In this document: positions 40,502 through 50,163 of the stretch, one piece after another
Position numbering within the stretch: position 1 is the first letter of the stretch
Layout of the letters: each line of letters starts with the position of its first letter
From: Rummeliibacillus pycnus_B
Lineage (GTDB): Bacteria; Bacillota; Bacilli; Bacillales_A; Planococcaceae
NCBI RefSeq assembly: GCF_050459865.1
Contig: NZ_JBCMNM010000012.1
Span: 124,001-188,000, forward strand
DNA length: 64,000 nucleotides
Direction: 5' to 3'
Notes under the pieces: model-generated
Told to the model about the DNA's origin: nothing
Database searches by the model: none
Seen by the model: only the letters and a program-made list of their open reading frames with translations
Made by a program: the position numbers and the translations under genes

Positions 40502-41053
40502 TCAAACCCCTCTATTCGTTAAGTTTTCTCGATGTTTCCAAGTAATCAATAAGAAACTAATCATGATTGGACTGTACATGGGTAGATGAAGTAAATAGAT
40601 AGCAATACTACATGCTATAAAACCGAAAACCATACTAAATGTTAAGCTCTTGGTAAACGGTAATGTGAATACGGTTCCGCAAAAGAGTATTAAAAGCAAA
40701 TATGGATTTAAGCACAATAATCCACCAATCATTGTTGCTACTCCCTTTCCACCCTTTAGACGCAACCAAAATGGAAAAAGATGCCCTAAAATACAAATAA
40801 ATACTCCAAATGAAACCATCAACTCATCAAACGCCAGTAACCTACCTATATAAACAGTAATCGCACCTTTTAGAGCATCAAACAATAATGTTATGCAAAA
40901 CGCCCCTTTTCCTAATGTCCTCCCTGCATTGCGAGCACCTAGGTTTCCACTGTTTTCCTTCTCTAATGCAACACCGTACCATTTTCCAACGAACCAAGCA
41001 GACATAAAAGTACCAATGAGGTAACATAACAAAAAGTAAAAAAATTTCTCCAA
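40502..41053 (-). CDS. PlsY-like glycerol-3-phosphate acyltransferase paralogue
   Basis: A 183-residue membrane protein with about five helices. PlsY motifs are visible but altered: ENSGNLGARNAGR in place of GSGNPGATN, and LKGGKGVATMIGGLL, which is normal. It may acylate a phosphate-containing acceptor using acyl-phosphate. As it is coupled to the GNAT-aminotransferase fusion, it is more likely a specialised version than the housekeeping PlsY. TTG start at 41053. Confidence 0.75.
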   Translation of the reverse strand: MEKFFYFLLCYLIGTFMSAWFVGKWYGVALEKENSGNLGARNAGRTLGKGAFCITLLFDALKGAITVYIGRLLAFDELMVSFGVFICILGHLFPFWLRLKGGKGVATMIGGLLCLNPYLLLILFCGTVFTLPFTKSLTFSMVFGFIACSIAIYLLHLPMYSPIMISFLLITWKHRENLTNRGV

Positions 41054-41281
41054 TCAATCACCTACTTTCAGGAGTGTGAGTGTACAATTCCAAATGAGGA
41101 ATAATTAATAATTCTCTACTATTTCCATTTTAGCCATTAATATCATTGTAGAACATATTTACCGATATGATAAATATCATTTTTCATATTAATTCTGTTC
41201 AACCTAATTTTTTTCTTCAAATTAAAAAGAATATTCGAGTTTTAGTTTTGAACACCCTTTTTCATTCCCATCTTCTTGACT

Positions 41282-41331
41282 ATCCACGGAAAAAACGGTT
41301 CAATCCGCGAATCCATGAAAAAATGGATTTA
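41282..41331. repeat. 21-bp intergenic repeat, copy set 1
   Basis: ATCCACGGAAAAAACGG (41282), ATCCGCGA (41303) and ATCCATGAAAAAATGGATT (41311) are variants of a 21-bp unit that also occurs three times at 53474-53525. Each full unit has a small ATCCA/TGGAT stem. Confidence 0.55.
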
Positions 41332-41349
41332 TAAATTTGATTCAACTAA

Positions 41350-41378
41350 ATATCATTTGCAAAGTCGTTGCATATGCT
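41350..41378 (+). promoter_or_regulatory. Weak candidate sporulation promoter of the LysM-GH18 gene
   Basis: ATA, 18 bases, CATATGCT resembles a sigma-E element (ATA, 16-18 bases, CATACANT), 34 bases before the start. Only a weak match. Confidence 0.25.
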
Positions 41379-41411
41379 ACTATTGACGACTAATTTGAAG
41401 GTGGCGGTTCT

Positions 41412-42677
41412 TTGTTTATTTATGTCGTAAAGTATGGTGATTCAATCTTCTCTATTGCCAATAAGTTTCGAGTTACGATGGATAGTATAAGAATAATGAA
41501 TGGTTTATCATCCGACTCGATCGTACCTGGTCAGGATTTACTAATCCCTACTGATCAATATATTGTCCAACCCGGTGATTCATTATTTTCAATTTCTCAA
41601 ATGGCTATGATTCCTATTTCAACCATTCAAGCGTACAACGGTCTACAATCCACTACTTTGACTGTGGGAATGCGGCTTTATCTTCCACCTCGTAAAAAAT
41701 ATAGTGCTTATAGTTTTGGCTATATAACTGTTACAACCCCTGAAAACGATCAACTTCTCGTACAAAATTACGCACCATACAATACTTATTATGGTATTTT
41801 CGAACATCATATTAATAATGACGGAAGTTTAAGTGAGTTGGATGATCAGCAAATCATTCGAAATTCTAGACAATACTTTGTAGCACCAATAGCAGTTATC
41901 ACCAATCTAACACCTACTGGGTTTAGCTCCCAATTAGTGAGGCAAGTCCTTTCTTCAGCTGCAGTAAGGCAACGGTTAATCGATAACATTTATAATTTGG
42001 TAAAAAGCAAAAACTATGCAGGGGTTAATATTGATTTTGAACTAGTCCCTGCTGAAGAAAGAGATAATTTTACAACCTTCTTGCGGGAGTTGAGCAGTCG
42101 ATTAAGGCCTGAAGGATTATCCACTTCTGTAGCAGTACCTTACAAAACAGGTGACAATGAGCCTCCATACAATAGTGGCTTTGATTACGGCGGAATCGGT
42201 GCAGCGGTGGATTTTGTTTTCCTTATGGCATACGACTGGCATGAGTTGAGTAGCGAACCTGGTCCAGTAGCGCCAATTGGTGATGTGATCAAGACGGTAA
42301 ATTATGCAATTGAAAAAATGGGACGAAACAAAATACTTCTTGGCGTTCCCCGCTATGGCTATGATTGGACATTATCGGATAGTGGCGATGTCATAACCGC
42401 TAAAGCACTTTCTGTGGCTGATGCTTATAAAACGGCGATGAGCCATAATGTACCGATTCAATATTCTACTCAGTATCAGCAACCTTTCTTCTATTATTAC
42501 GATACAACTGGTAGAAGACATGTTGTTTGGTTTGAAGATGCTCGAGCACTCTCTAAAAAACTCCAACTTATTGTTGATCGCCGTTTAAGAGGTGTCGGAT
42601 CATGGCAACTTGGTTTACCATTTACACAATCTGCTGTTTTATTTAATGAATTCTTTAGAATAAGAAAAATCCTATAA
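41412..42677 (+). CDS. LysM-GH18 spore peptidoglycan hydrolase (YaaH/SleL-like)
   Basis: A 421-residue protein. Two LysM peptidoglycan-binding repeats lie at residues 3-46 (VVKYGDSIFSIANKFRVTMD) and 49-93 (VQPGDSLFSISQMAMIPIST), followed by a GH18 domain with the catalytic YAGVNIDFELV (general acid Glu) near residue 215 and FLMAYDWHELSSEPGPVAP. No signal peptide, as is usual for spore-coat or cortex enzymes of the SleL/YaaH type that act on muramic-lactam cortex. TTG at 41412 is the start with AAGGTGG upstream. Confidence 0.85.
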   Translation: MFIYVVKYGDSIFSIANKFRVTMDSIRIMNGLSSDSIVPGQDLLIPTDQYIVQPGDSLFSISQMAMIPISTIQAYNGLQSTTLTVGMRLYLPPRKKYSAYSFGYITVTTPENDQLLVQNYAPYNTYYGIFEHHINNDGSLSELDDQQIIRNSRQYFVAPIAVITNLTPTGFSSQLVRQVLSSAAVRQRLIDNIYNLVKSKNYAGVNIDFELVPAEERDNFTTFLRELSSRLRPEGLSTSVAVPYKTGDNEPPYNSGFDYGGIGAAVDFVFLMAYDWHELSSEPGPVAPIGDVIKTVNYAIEKMGRNKILLGVPRYGYDWTLSDSGDVITAKALSVADAYKTAMSHNVPIQYSTQYQQPFFYYYDTTGRRHVVWFEDARALSKKLQLIVDRRLRGVGSWQLGLPFTQSAVLFNEFFRIRKIL

Positions 42678-42775
42678 AAAGTAAAAATTAATTCTACACA
42701 AATAATACTAACTTACATATAAAAATCGGATGCTTATGCTAATATACAAAACAAATTTATCATTTTCATACAAAG

Positions 42776-42808
42776 AAAAGCCCGTTCAAATTATTGAACG
42801 GGCTTTTC
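42776..42808. terminator. Strong terminator
   Basis: AAGCCCGTTCAA and TTGAACGGGCTT, 12-bp perfect stem with a six-base loop, then TTC/T tracts on both sides. Confidence 0.8.
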
Positions 42809-42895
42809 AAATTGTCGGCAAATTGTTCGAGTGGACAACTTTCCAATACCTTTTTTTATATTTTTATTATAGCTTTGTAATAATTTTTGATGAAT

Positions 42896-43594
42896 TTATC
42901 CTAACTTTTCATTAATAATTGCATTATCACTTGTATCGGCATCTTGATTATAAATCACTCGATTATAAAACGTAGCCTTTGCTGTTGAGACGTATGGTAC
43001 TAGCCATAAAAATCCTATTCCTAAAGTAAATAGACAGAGAATTTCCCAACCAATAAAGCTAAGTTGCAATAAAAAATATTTCCATTTATACCCATGCATT
43101 TTTCTTCTACTCTCTGATATTGCTTCAAGAATAGTATATTCCGGATGATCACGTAGTATGTAAAATGTTTGTGAGTAAGCTAAGCCTTTTATAATTCCTG
43201 GAATAAATAATAATAAGGCCCATAAAAACACAAAAATACCTTGTAAAATAGTTGCTGCAATTAATTTTATTGGTGTTTTTCCGTTTTGATAGACTGAAAA
43301 TACATTAGAAATCTGAGGGTTGTTTTTCCTTACTAAGGATAAATAGAACCAAAATACACCAATTGATAAAGGAATTAGTAAAATATGAAAAATTATATTT
43401 ATAATTCCTACTCCTAGGTTTATCTCCTCTTGGTTAGACCAGGCATTAAGCCCACCAGTTAAAATAATATTAACCATAAAGAATAAAAAATAATTCAATA
43501 TAAACATTATAAAAGTAAGTAATACAGCTAGTCCCCAATTTCCTTTTAAAGAATGTAAAGATTCTCTTTTAATTTCAGTAATTCTAATATTCAA
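42896..43594 (-). CDS. DUF975-family membrane protein
   Basis: A 232-residue membrane protein with five to six helices. The conserved region is the KRESLHSLKGNWGLAVLLTF start, GIFVFLWALLLFIPGIIKGL with the AYSQTFYILRDHP run, and ISESRRKMHGYKWKYFLLQL. This matches DUF975. Function in the membrane is unknown. TTG at 43594 with GAGGGA upstream is its start. Confidence 0.8.
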   Translation of the reverse strand: MNIRITEIKRESLHSLKGNWGLAVLLTFIMFILNYFLFFMVNIILTGGLNAWSNQEEINLGVGIINIIFHILLIPLSIGVFWFYLSLVRKNNPQISNVFSVYQNGKTPIKLIAATILQGIFVFLWALLLFIPGIIKGLAYSQTFYILRDHPEYTILEAISESRRKMHGYKWKYFLLQLSFIGWEILCLFTLGIGFLWLVPYVSTAKATFYNRVIYNQDADTSDNAIINEKLG

Positions 43595-43886
43595 TAATAT
43601 CCCTCTTTTGTAATATAATTTAAAACTTTAATTAAATCTTAAATGAATCAATTTATAAATCCATTCTCGTTTTTGAATACAATATTTCAACAAAATAAAT
43701 CAATAATAGATACACTTCTACATTTAATATCATCTCCTCCAATTTTATCTTATTGTACGCATGTAAATAGAATATTGTACCTATGTAAAAATATTGTATA
43801 ATAAACAAAAAGCCCTAAATCATATATATTGTATTTAATAAGAAGCACAGGATAAATTCCCTAGTTAGTAGAAGGAAGTAACCTAA

Positions 43887-44483
43887 TTAATTGATAAATC
43901 GTAGCTGTTTTATTTGTGTTTTAATTCTGTCCAATCTTTTCCTGAATCTATTTCTGTTGTCATCGAGTAAAGGAATATCTAACATGGATGCAATTGTTTC
44001 CGCTACACTTTCAACAGTCATATTATCGGTTTCTATTCGATGTTTAAATGTATCATTTGATAACCCTTGAATACATCGATCTATTTGTTTTGCACCCCAT
44101 GAATTTTTACCCTCCCCTCTGCTTCGTAACCTCTTTTGTAGTGTTCCCTTAGAGGCCCAAAGTACAAAATGATTGACTATCATTCCATCATCTCTTAGTT
44201 TTCCTACTAATTCTTCAAAATACTGTGGGTTTACTATGGTCATTGGAACAATAATAACTCCGTCATGTTCACTATCTATGTATTTTAAAGTAGTGTAATT
44301 TAACTCTCGCCAAATACTATAATCTTGGAAATCTCCTTTACTAATATCTTTGGGTATATTTTTGTTAATAAAAGAGCCCATATTTTCTGGATCATAGACA
44401 AAGGAATTAGGAATCCTTCTATTTAATTCGTATGAAGTCTGAGTTTTCCCAGAACCAAATGCCCCATTTATCCAAATAATCAT
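43887..44483 (-). CDS. tmrB: TmrB-like tunicamycin-resistance ATPase
   Basis: A 198-residue P-loop protein. Walker A is at residues 7-14 (GAFGSGKT); DPENMGSFI, SIWRELNYTTL, IIVPMTIVNPQYFEELVGKL, GEGKNSWGAKQIDRCIQGLS and the basic carboxyl helix match TmrB of Bacillus subtilis block by block. TmrB binds tunicamycin, ATP and the membrane and protects from the antibiotic. GGAGGG precedes ATG 44483. Confidence 0.9.
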   Translation of the reverse strand: MIIWINGAFGSGKTQTSYELNRRIPNSFVYDPENMGSFINKNIPKDISKGDFQDYSIWRELNYTTLKYIDSEHDGVIIVPMTIVNPQYFEELVGKLRDDGMIVNHFVLWASKGTLQKRLRSRGEGKNSWGAKQIDRCIQGLSNDTFKHRIETDNMTVESVAETIASMLDIPLLDDNRNRFRKRLDRIKTQIKQLRFIN

Positions 44484-44641
44484 TGAATCAACCCTCCAGG
44501 TATTACCAAAAGTAGTTTTAGCATAAATTTTCTCCTTTTCACATTATTTGTATTAAGATGTTTATTGTACCGTTTTATCAAATTGAATAATATAATGTAT
44601 TTGTTTTTATTGGAAATTTTACAAATGATAGGGTGAATATA

Positions 44642-45129
44642 TTGGCTAACAAATTCATATTTTTTTGATTACTACATTTTTTCTGCTTTCTGCCTGTAAT
44701 AATGCTGACAAAGATAACCAAAAAAGCAAAGATAAATATGATACTTCAATTAATCAAGTTATTACCTTAGAAAATGAAAAATTAAAAAAAGAAAATAAAA
44801 TGGAGATTAATAGAGAAGAAATAGGAATTGTTGTTTATTCTGATGGAGAACTAATTAATCTTATGTATGACTACAATAAGATAAAAATTAATTCTATATA
44901 TCAAAAGAAAAAAGATGAATATGTTCTCTTACCAAACAATCAAACTACTTATACTAAAATAGATGAAGCTGGCGATAGTAATTATATTGAAAACTTAGGG
45001 ACAAAATAAATAAGATCGAACCCAGTAAGCTACGTAGGATATTACATTGAAAAGCTTAATTCCAGTGGGAGTTTAACGATATCTTTAGGGATGTCTAATA
45101 CGTTTCACAGTTACGACTATAAAAATTAA
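44642..45129 (+). pseudogene. Broken lipoprotein gene
   Basis: TTG 44642 behind AGGGTGA reads MANKFIFF and then hits TGA in a seven-T tract (44660-44666). One extra T would continue it as LITTFFLLSACNNADK, a proper lipoprotein signal with lipobox LSAC. The frame runs to a TAA at 45007 and then stays open in the same frame (IRSNPVSYVGYYIEKL and SLTISLGMS) up to 45129. So two lesions lie in an originally about 160-residue secreted lipoprotein. Family unknown. The T-tract lesion could also be a sequencing error or slippage. Confidence 0.65.
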
Positions 45130-45184
45130 ATTCAAAAGAATGAGAGTTCATAATTACATTGCCAAAATTTTATCTTAACAAATG

Positions 45185-45835
45185 TTATTGTATATTAGAA
45201 AAATTAGCCAAATCCTCTGTTTTTCCAATCAAAACCAATATATCTTTTTGGTGTATAACTTCATCTGCAGGTGGTGAAATAAGGATATTCTCATCTCTAA
45301 TAAGAGCTATTGCAGTCACATTATATTGAGCTCGAATATCTAGTTCCTTGAGCGTTTTTTCAGCCAAATTAGAAGGTATCATAATTTCTTCTATATTATA
45401 TTCTTTTGACAGCTCAATATAATTCAACATATTTGGTGATAGGAGTTGATTTGCAACTCTTTCCCCCATATCCCGCTCAGGAAATATAATCCAATCGGCA
45501 CCTATTTTATCTAAGAGTTTTCCATGACGCTTTCCTAAAGCTTTTGCAATCAATTTCTTCACTCCAAGATCTTTGAGAAGCATTGCGGTTAATATATTTG
45601 ACTGCAAATCATTGCCAATGGCTAAAATTACACAATCAAAGTTACTAATGCTAAGGGATGTTAGTGCTTTCTCTTCTGTTGCATCAGCTACTACAGCATG
45701 CGTTACGAATGATTCTGCTTCCTCTACCCTCTCTTCATCGACATCTATTCCAAGTACTTCTTGACCAGCCTCGACTAATCTTCTTGCTAAACTTATCCCA
45801 AATCTTCCTAATCCAATCACAGCATATTGACCCAA
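45185..45835 (-). CDS. ktrA: KtrA/KtrC-type potassium channel regulatory subunit
   Basis: A 216-residue RCK protein. The amino half is a TrkA-N Rossmann domain (YAVIGLGRFGISLARRLVEA with GxGxxG, and the NAD/ATP-binding acidic D near residue 35), and the second half is a TrkA-C ligand domain (MIPSNLAEKTLKELDIR, ISPPADEVIHQKDILVLIG). It forms an octameric ring that gates the KtrB dimer with ATP/ADP, and c-di-AMP in TrkA-C. It follows ktrB by 23 bases. TTG 45835 with AAAGGAG eight bases upstream is preferred over the GTG three codons earlier. Confidence 0.85.
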   Translation of the reverse strand: MGQYAVIGLGRFGISLARRLVEAGQEVLGIDVDEERVEEAESFVTHAVVADATEEKALTSLSISNFDCVILAIGNDLQSNILTAMLLKDLGVKKLIAKALGKRHGKLLDKIGADWIIFPERDMGERVANQLLSPNMLNYIELSKEYNIEEIMIPSNLAEKTLKELDIRAQYNVTAIALIRDENILISPPADEVIHQKDILVLIGKTEDLANFSNIQ

Positions 45836-45858
45836 TGAGGACACTCCTTTACTTTTAG

Positions 45859-47229
45859 TTATCCAATCATAATATTTCCCTTTGGATGTTGGTAAGCTTG
45901 CTGTTTTCGCTTCTTGGAAATAGCAAACCCAATCGTTAGAGGACCTAATCTCCCTGCAAACATTGTGATAATAATTATTATTCGACCAATAGTAGAAAGT
46001 TCTGGTGTTAACCCCATAGAAAGTCCTACGGTTCCAAAAGCAGAAGTTGCTTCGAATAGATAGACAATAAAGTCGTGTTTCTTTTCTGTAATACTAAGTA
46101 TAAAAGTAACGAATACAACGATTGCTAATCCACTCATTGCAACACTTAGTGCTTTTAAGATTGTTTCCACTACTATACGGCGTCTAAATAATACAACATC
46201 TTCTTTTCCTTTCATTTGAGACCAAACAGTAGCTACTAAAACAGCAAACGTTGTAATTTTAATACCACCAGCAGTTGAACCTGAACCTGCTCCTATATAC
46301 ATAAGGAAAATGGTCAAAAATAAGGTAGCGTGTGTTAATTCGTTTAGTTGTAATGTATTAGCTCCTGCCGTTCTAGGAGTAATCGCCTGAAATATTGCAC
46401 CTAACCCTTTTCCCTGTAGAGATAAGGGACCTAGTGTTTTCTCATTACCATATTCAAATAGCATAATTAGAAGAGTTGCACCTATTGTTAAAATAATAGT
46501 TGTCGTCAATACCACTTTCGTATGCATTGTCAATCGGTGTGTTTGATGATACTCATACAATTCATTGATCACAATAAAACCTAGACCACCTATTGTAATA
46601 AGAAAACAAATGGTTAAAACGACAATTGGATCATTTACATATGGAGTCAAACTTCGAAAATTCCCCATTAAATCGAAACCGGCATTATTAAAATTGGAAA
46701 TTGCGTGAAAAAAACCATAATAGATGGCTTTGCCAATCGACATATCAAAAGAAAATCGAATAGATAAAATAATCCCACCTAAGATCTCAGCTATTGCAGT
46801 GAAAAGCAATATTCTTTTTACGAGTACTCCAGACTCTTCAAGAGTGATAACGTTAATTGATTCTTTTAATAATAACCGTTCTTTAAGTGTTATTTTTTTG
46901 CCTAACAACATAAATAAAAAGGTTCCGAATGTCATAAATCCTAAGCCGCCCACTTGAATTAGTATTAATATGACCAACTCACCAAACGTTGAAAATGTAT
47001 CAGCTGTATCTACTACAATAAGTCCGGTCACGCAGGTTGCAGATGTAGCAGTAAACAAAGCATTTAAGAATGTGAGTCCCGTTCCATCTTCAGTTGCAAT
47101 AGGAAGCCTTAATAAAAATGTACCTATTAGAATGAGAACTGCAAAACCCACTACAAGAATTTTAGAAGGATTGAGTTTATCTTTTACTTTTTTCATCTTT
47201 TTCTCATTATTGAGAGGATGATCTTTCAT
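45859..47229 (-). CDS. ktrB: KtrB/KtrD-type potassium transporter
   Basis: A 456-residue TrkH/KtrB membrane protein with about 10 helices and four selectivity-type loops: TATSATCVTGLIVVDTADTF, SNFNNAGFDLMGNF, APRTAGANT-like ITPRTAGANTLQL, and EATSAFGTVGLSMG. The GSTAGGIKITTF motif is present. It imports potassium driven by sodium, regulated by the KtrA ring encoded next. GGAGTGAG precedes ATG 47229. No obvious c-di-AMP riboswitch is recognisable in the 330-base leader. Confidence 0.9.
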   Translation of the reverse strand: MKDHPLNNEKKMKKVKDKLNPSKILVVGFAVLILIGTFLLRLPIATEDGTGLTFLNALFTATSATCVTGLIVVDTADTFSTFGELVILILIQVGGLGFMTFGTFLFMLLGKKITLKERLLLKESINVITLEESGVLVKRILLFTAIAEILGGIILSIRFSFDMSIGKAIYYGFFHAISNFNNAGFDLMGNFRSLTPYVNDPIVVLTICFLITIGGLGFIVINELYEYHQTHRLTMHTKVVLTTTIILTIGATLLIMLFEYGNEKTLGPLSLQGKGLGAIFQAITPRTAGANTLQLNELTHATLFLTIFLMYIGAGSGSTAGGIKITTFAVLVATVWSQMKGKEDVVLFRRRIVVETILKALSVAMSGLAIVVFVTFILSITEKKHDFIVYLFEATSAFGTVGLSMGLTPELSTIGRIIIIITMFAGRLGPLTIGFAISKKRKQQAYQHPKGNIMIG

Positions 47230-47512
47230 TTAACTCACTCCATTTAAAGGTCATATTTCACTTCAAAAATGACTAGTTTTTGCTAAGATTTGTCCATTAT
47301 TTAATGTGTGAAAAATAGACCGCATTATACTCTTATCAATAAATTTTGTAATGAATACATCCTAACATTATTCTCCGTTTAACTTTTCTGTTGATTTTAT
47401 ATTTTTCAAAACCAAATGTAACATCATTTTTTTATTTCTATACCACATCTCTCTTTAACAAAGGCTCTTTTAGTATAGATAGTTGCTTTCATCTTTAAGA
47501 AAATAGTATATA

Positions 47513-47543
47513 AAAAAGAGCTTGGTAAATTACCAGGCTCTTT
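47513..47543 (-). terminator. Terminator after the small membrane-protein gene
   Basis: AAAGAGCTTGGTAA and TTACCAGGCTCTTT, one G-T pair, T6 on the minus strand. Confidence 0.7.
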
Positions 47544-47559
47544 ACGCTCTTTAGTTAAT

Positions 47560-47922
47560 TCAATTTTTCACAGGTGGGATTACACCGTAAATAAGTAGTA
47601 TAAAAAATACTAATCCAATTAAACAGAAAATCACAGAAGCATTAAATATGGGTCCTCTTTTAAAAACGAAAGATTCTCTTTTTTGAATGATTCCTGTTTG
47701 AGCGCTCACTTGAGATGATTGGAATCCTGAAATTGATCCACCACTACTTGTAAAGAAAAGTATACCCAAAGCAAAAATTAGACCAGCAAAAAACATTATT
47801 TCAATAAACCTTATGGAAAATAATGAGGCAATAGAATACGTAGTGATTGCTTCTATAGTAAACGCCACAATCATAATGATTAAATTTTTTTTACGAATTA
47901 TTTTCCCCTCCCCTATGTTCAA
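47560..47922 (-). CDS. Membrane protein, unknown (DUF3899-like possible)
   Basis: A protein of up to 120 residues with three or four membrane spans (KNLIIMIVAFTIEAITTYSI, IMFFAGLIFALGILFFTSSG, ASVIFCLIGLVFFILLIYGV) and a basic loop (QKRESFVFKRGPI). Start is unsure: GGGGAGGGG overlaps the codons after the TTG at 47922, and no ATG, GTG or TTG lies at the right distance after it; an AUU start cannot be excluded. Function unknown. Confidence 0.55.
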   Translation of the reverse strand: MNIGEGKIIRKKNLIIMIVAFTIEAITTYSIASLFSIRFIEIMFFAGLIFALGILFFTSSGGSISGFQSSQVSAQTGIIQKRESFVFKRGPIFNASVIFCLIGLVFFILLIYGVIPPVKN

Positions 47923-48179
47923 AACAATATTTTTCCTTTATTATACCAAACTAACGTAATTTCCCAAAATTGAGTATTATAAAAAATTCAACTAGAGGAA
48001 ACAGGTATACCAAAGTGGAATTTTAAATTTCATCACTAAATTGAATGAATATCTGAAACAAAATGTACAGTAAGCAACGAGGGAAAAATTAGAGGATAAG
48101 GAATAATAACATGAGATGTGGTTAAATATGTCGTAACTTCAATTGTGACAAAGCCTAAAGCAATATGGTCACATAAAAA

Positions 48180-48213
48180 TAAGGCCTATCTCTCAATAAA
48201 GATATAGGCTGGA
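48180..48213 (-). terminator. Terminator of the GNAT gene
   Basis: GCCTATCT and AGATATAGGC-type stem (one mismatch) with a TTATTTTT run on the minus strand. The gap 47923-48180 holds nothing else that I can support. Confidence 0.55.
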
Positions 48214-48223
48214 GAATTCTTAA

Positions 48224-48754
48224 TCAATCTATTTTTAATAGCGAATACATATTGATGTCAATAAAGTTACCTTTAGATTTTTCGTACTGTCTAAGAGTTC
48301 CTTCAAATGTAAAATTAAGTTTTTGTAAAACCTTGATAGAATTCACATTCGCAGGTTCTACCTTTGCTTCGATTCTATTTAGTTTCAAAGTTTCGAAAGC
48401 ATAATTAAGTAATGCATTGATACCTTCTGGAGCATACCCCATGCCCCAATAGGCTTTAGCGATATCATAACCAATTTCTGCCTTAGCATTTTCAAAGTCT
48501 AGAGAATTGAATCCACAAGTACCTATTATTTCGTTGGATTTTTGTTCAATCATGCTGAACCGAATAGCTTCACTAGCTTGAGCCAACTCCTCAAGAAGCT
48601 CAATCATTCCTTTAGCTTGTTCTTCTCGTGTAAAGCTAGAGATGTTCATGAATTTAGTTACATCTGGATCAGACCAAATTTTAAACAAGCTATGTGAGTC
48701 TGAAACTTCCATTCTTCTTAAATGCAATCTTTGGGTGTTTAGTTCTTTTATCAA
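48224..48754 (-). CDS. RimJ/RimL-type GNAT acetyltransferase
   Basis: A 176-residue acetyltransferase: TQRLHLRRMEVSDSHSLFKI at the start, EIGYDIAKAYWGMGYAPEGI with the acetyl-CoA loop, and ANVNSIKVLQKLNFTFEGTL, which is the RimJ/RimL pattern. It acetylates an amino group, often of ribosomal proteins or small molecules. TTG at 48754 has GGAGG eight bases upstream; the longer frame begins within that site. Confidence 0.8.
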   Translation of the reverse strand: MIKELNTQRLHLRRMEVSDSHSLFKIWSDPDVTKFMNISSFTREEQAKGMIELLEELAQASEAIRFSMIEQKSNEIIGTCGFNSLDFENAKAEIGYDIAKAYWGMGYAPEGINALLNYAFETLKLNRIEAKVEPANVNSIKVLQKLNFTFEGTLRQYEKSKGNFIDINMYSLLKID

Positions 48755-49126
48755 TACTTTTACCTCCAATATTTTTAATCAGTTAGATAAAAAATATTGC
48801 CATCTGCGCATAGTTCAGTCCCTTCAAGGTTGTATGGTCTAATGATACCAAGAGTAACAAAATAAAGGAAAATGTTCGAATACTCCGTTCATCCGTATCA
48901 TCTGCAATGTATCAATCCAATTATAGATATATTTCCTAATTATCATAGTATTTCCACCTTTGTGTCAATAGTTTGACTTATAGATAAAATCAGTTACTTA
49001 TATGACAAATATCACTATCTCTCATTCCCCCTCTATTGTAGGCTTAACGAAAATAGAAAGCGTTTTCAAAAAAAGTAGATGTAATATTTATTTTTATAGA
49101 AATGTTTTGAAGGGAAAACTTATACA

Positions 49127-49975
49127 ATGACAAAGAAAATTGCTTGGGTTACAGATACAGCAGCATTATTAGATGAGGATTTTATCAAAGAGCATAACAT
49201 TCACGTTCTACCATTAAGTGTGGTGTTTGAGGATGGCGCACTTAGAGAAACTGTGGATATGACCCAAGATGAATTTTATAACAAATTACGAAAAACAAAA
49301 GTACATCCCAAAACATCACAGCCTGCAATCGGCGAGATGGTAAGTTTATACGAAAAATTAAAAGAAGATGGATATAGTTGCGCAATCGCAGTACATACCT
49401 CTAGCCAGCTATCAGGAACATATCAGTCATCGATTGCAGCTGGTGAAATGGCCAATTTTAAAGTATATTCGATTGATTCAAAAATCGGCTCATACCCGAT
49501 GATGAAAATGATTGAATACGGACAAAAGCTGATAAAAGAAGGTCAAGATGTGGAATCCGTCGTAAAAAAAATACAAGATGCTACAGATCAAACTGCATTA
49601 TCTTTTATCCCTTCAAGTCTTTCTCAGCTTCATAAAAGTGGCCGCGTCACTGGTACTCAAGCATTATTAAGCAATCTATTATGTATTAAACTAGTTATTT
49701 CATTTGATAATGGGAAAGTTGAAATGAAAGAAAAAGTACGTACGTTTGGTAAAGCAAAAAAATACGTTACAGATCAATTCCTTCAAGAAATGCAAAAGAA
49801 TCCGATGAAGGAAGTAGCAATCATTCATTGTAACAATGAAAAAGATGCCACATGCTGGCAAGCTGATTTACAAGAAGAATTTCCAAACTTAAATATTTTA
49901 ATATTACCTTTAAGTGCAGCTGTTGGAGTCCATGCAGGTGAAGGCACGACAGGTTTAAGTTGGGTGACTTTTTAA
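49127..49975 (+). CDS. DegV-family fatty-acid-binding protein
   Basis: A 282-residue protein. It opens with IAWVTDTAALLDEDFIKEHN (DegV), contains KTSQPAIGEM and the STSLTSGT-like HTSSQLSGTYQSS fatty-acid-binding Ser/Thr loop, and closes with AVGVHAGEGTTGLSWV. Such proteins (FakB-type) bind a fatty acid for phosphorylation by FakA and feed phospholipid synthesis. GAAGGG upstream of ATG 49127. It stands alone. Confidence 0.85.
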   Translation: MTKKIAWVTDTAALLDEDFIKEHNIHVLPLSVVFEDGALRETVDMTQDEFYNKLRKTKVHPKTSQPAIGEMVSLYEKLKEDGYSCAIAVHTSSQLSGTYQSSIAAGEMANFKVYSIDSKIGSYPMMKMIEYGQKLIKEGQDVESVVKKIQDATDQTALSFIPSSLSQLHKSGRVTGTQALLSNLLCIKLVISFDNGKVEMKEKVRTFGKAKKYVTDQFLQEMQKNPMKEVAIIHCNNEKDATCWQADLQEEFPNLNILILPLSAAVGVHAGEGTTGLSWVTF

Positions 49976-50163
49976 AAGCTATGCGGGAATACTACATTAC
50001 TTTCCTATCAAAAGAATAACGATAATCAATATCCATATTAGTCCATTTTCACCAAAATATCTTCTTTGCTTCACACCTTTACAATCGACTATTATATATA
50101 TAAAGACATACATATAATTTTAATTATATATTGCAAAGAAGATGATTAATGGGAGAAGAAAAA

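Noticed and set aside
47230..47559. Leader of ktrB considered for a c-di-AMP (ydaO) riboswitch
   Set aside because: Too short and without the conserved helices or a terminator hairpin in the proper place.
48980..49126. Possible tRNA or small RNA before the DegV gene
   Set aside because: No cloverleaf or promoter-terminator pair could be found.
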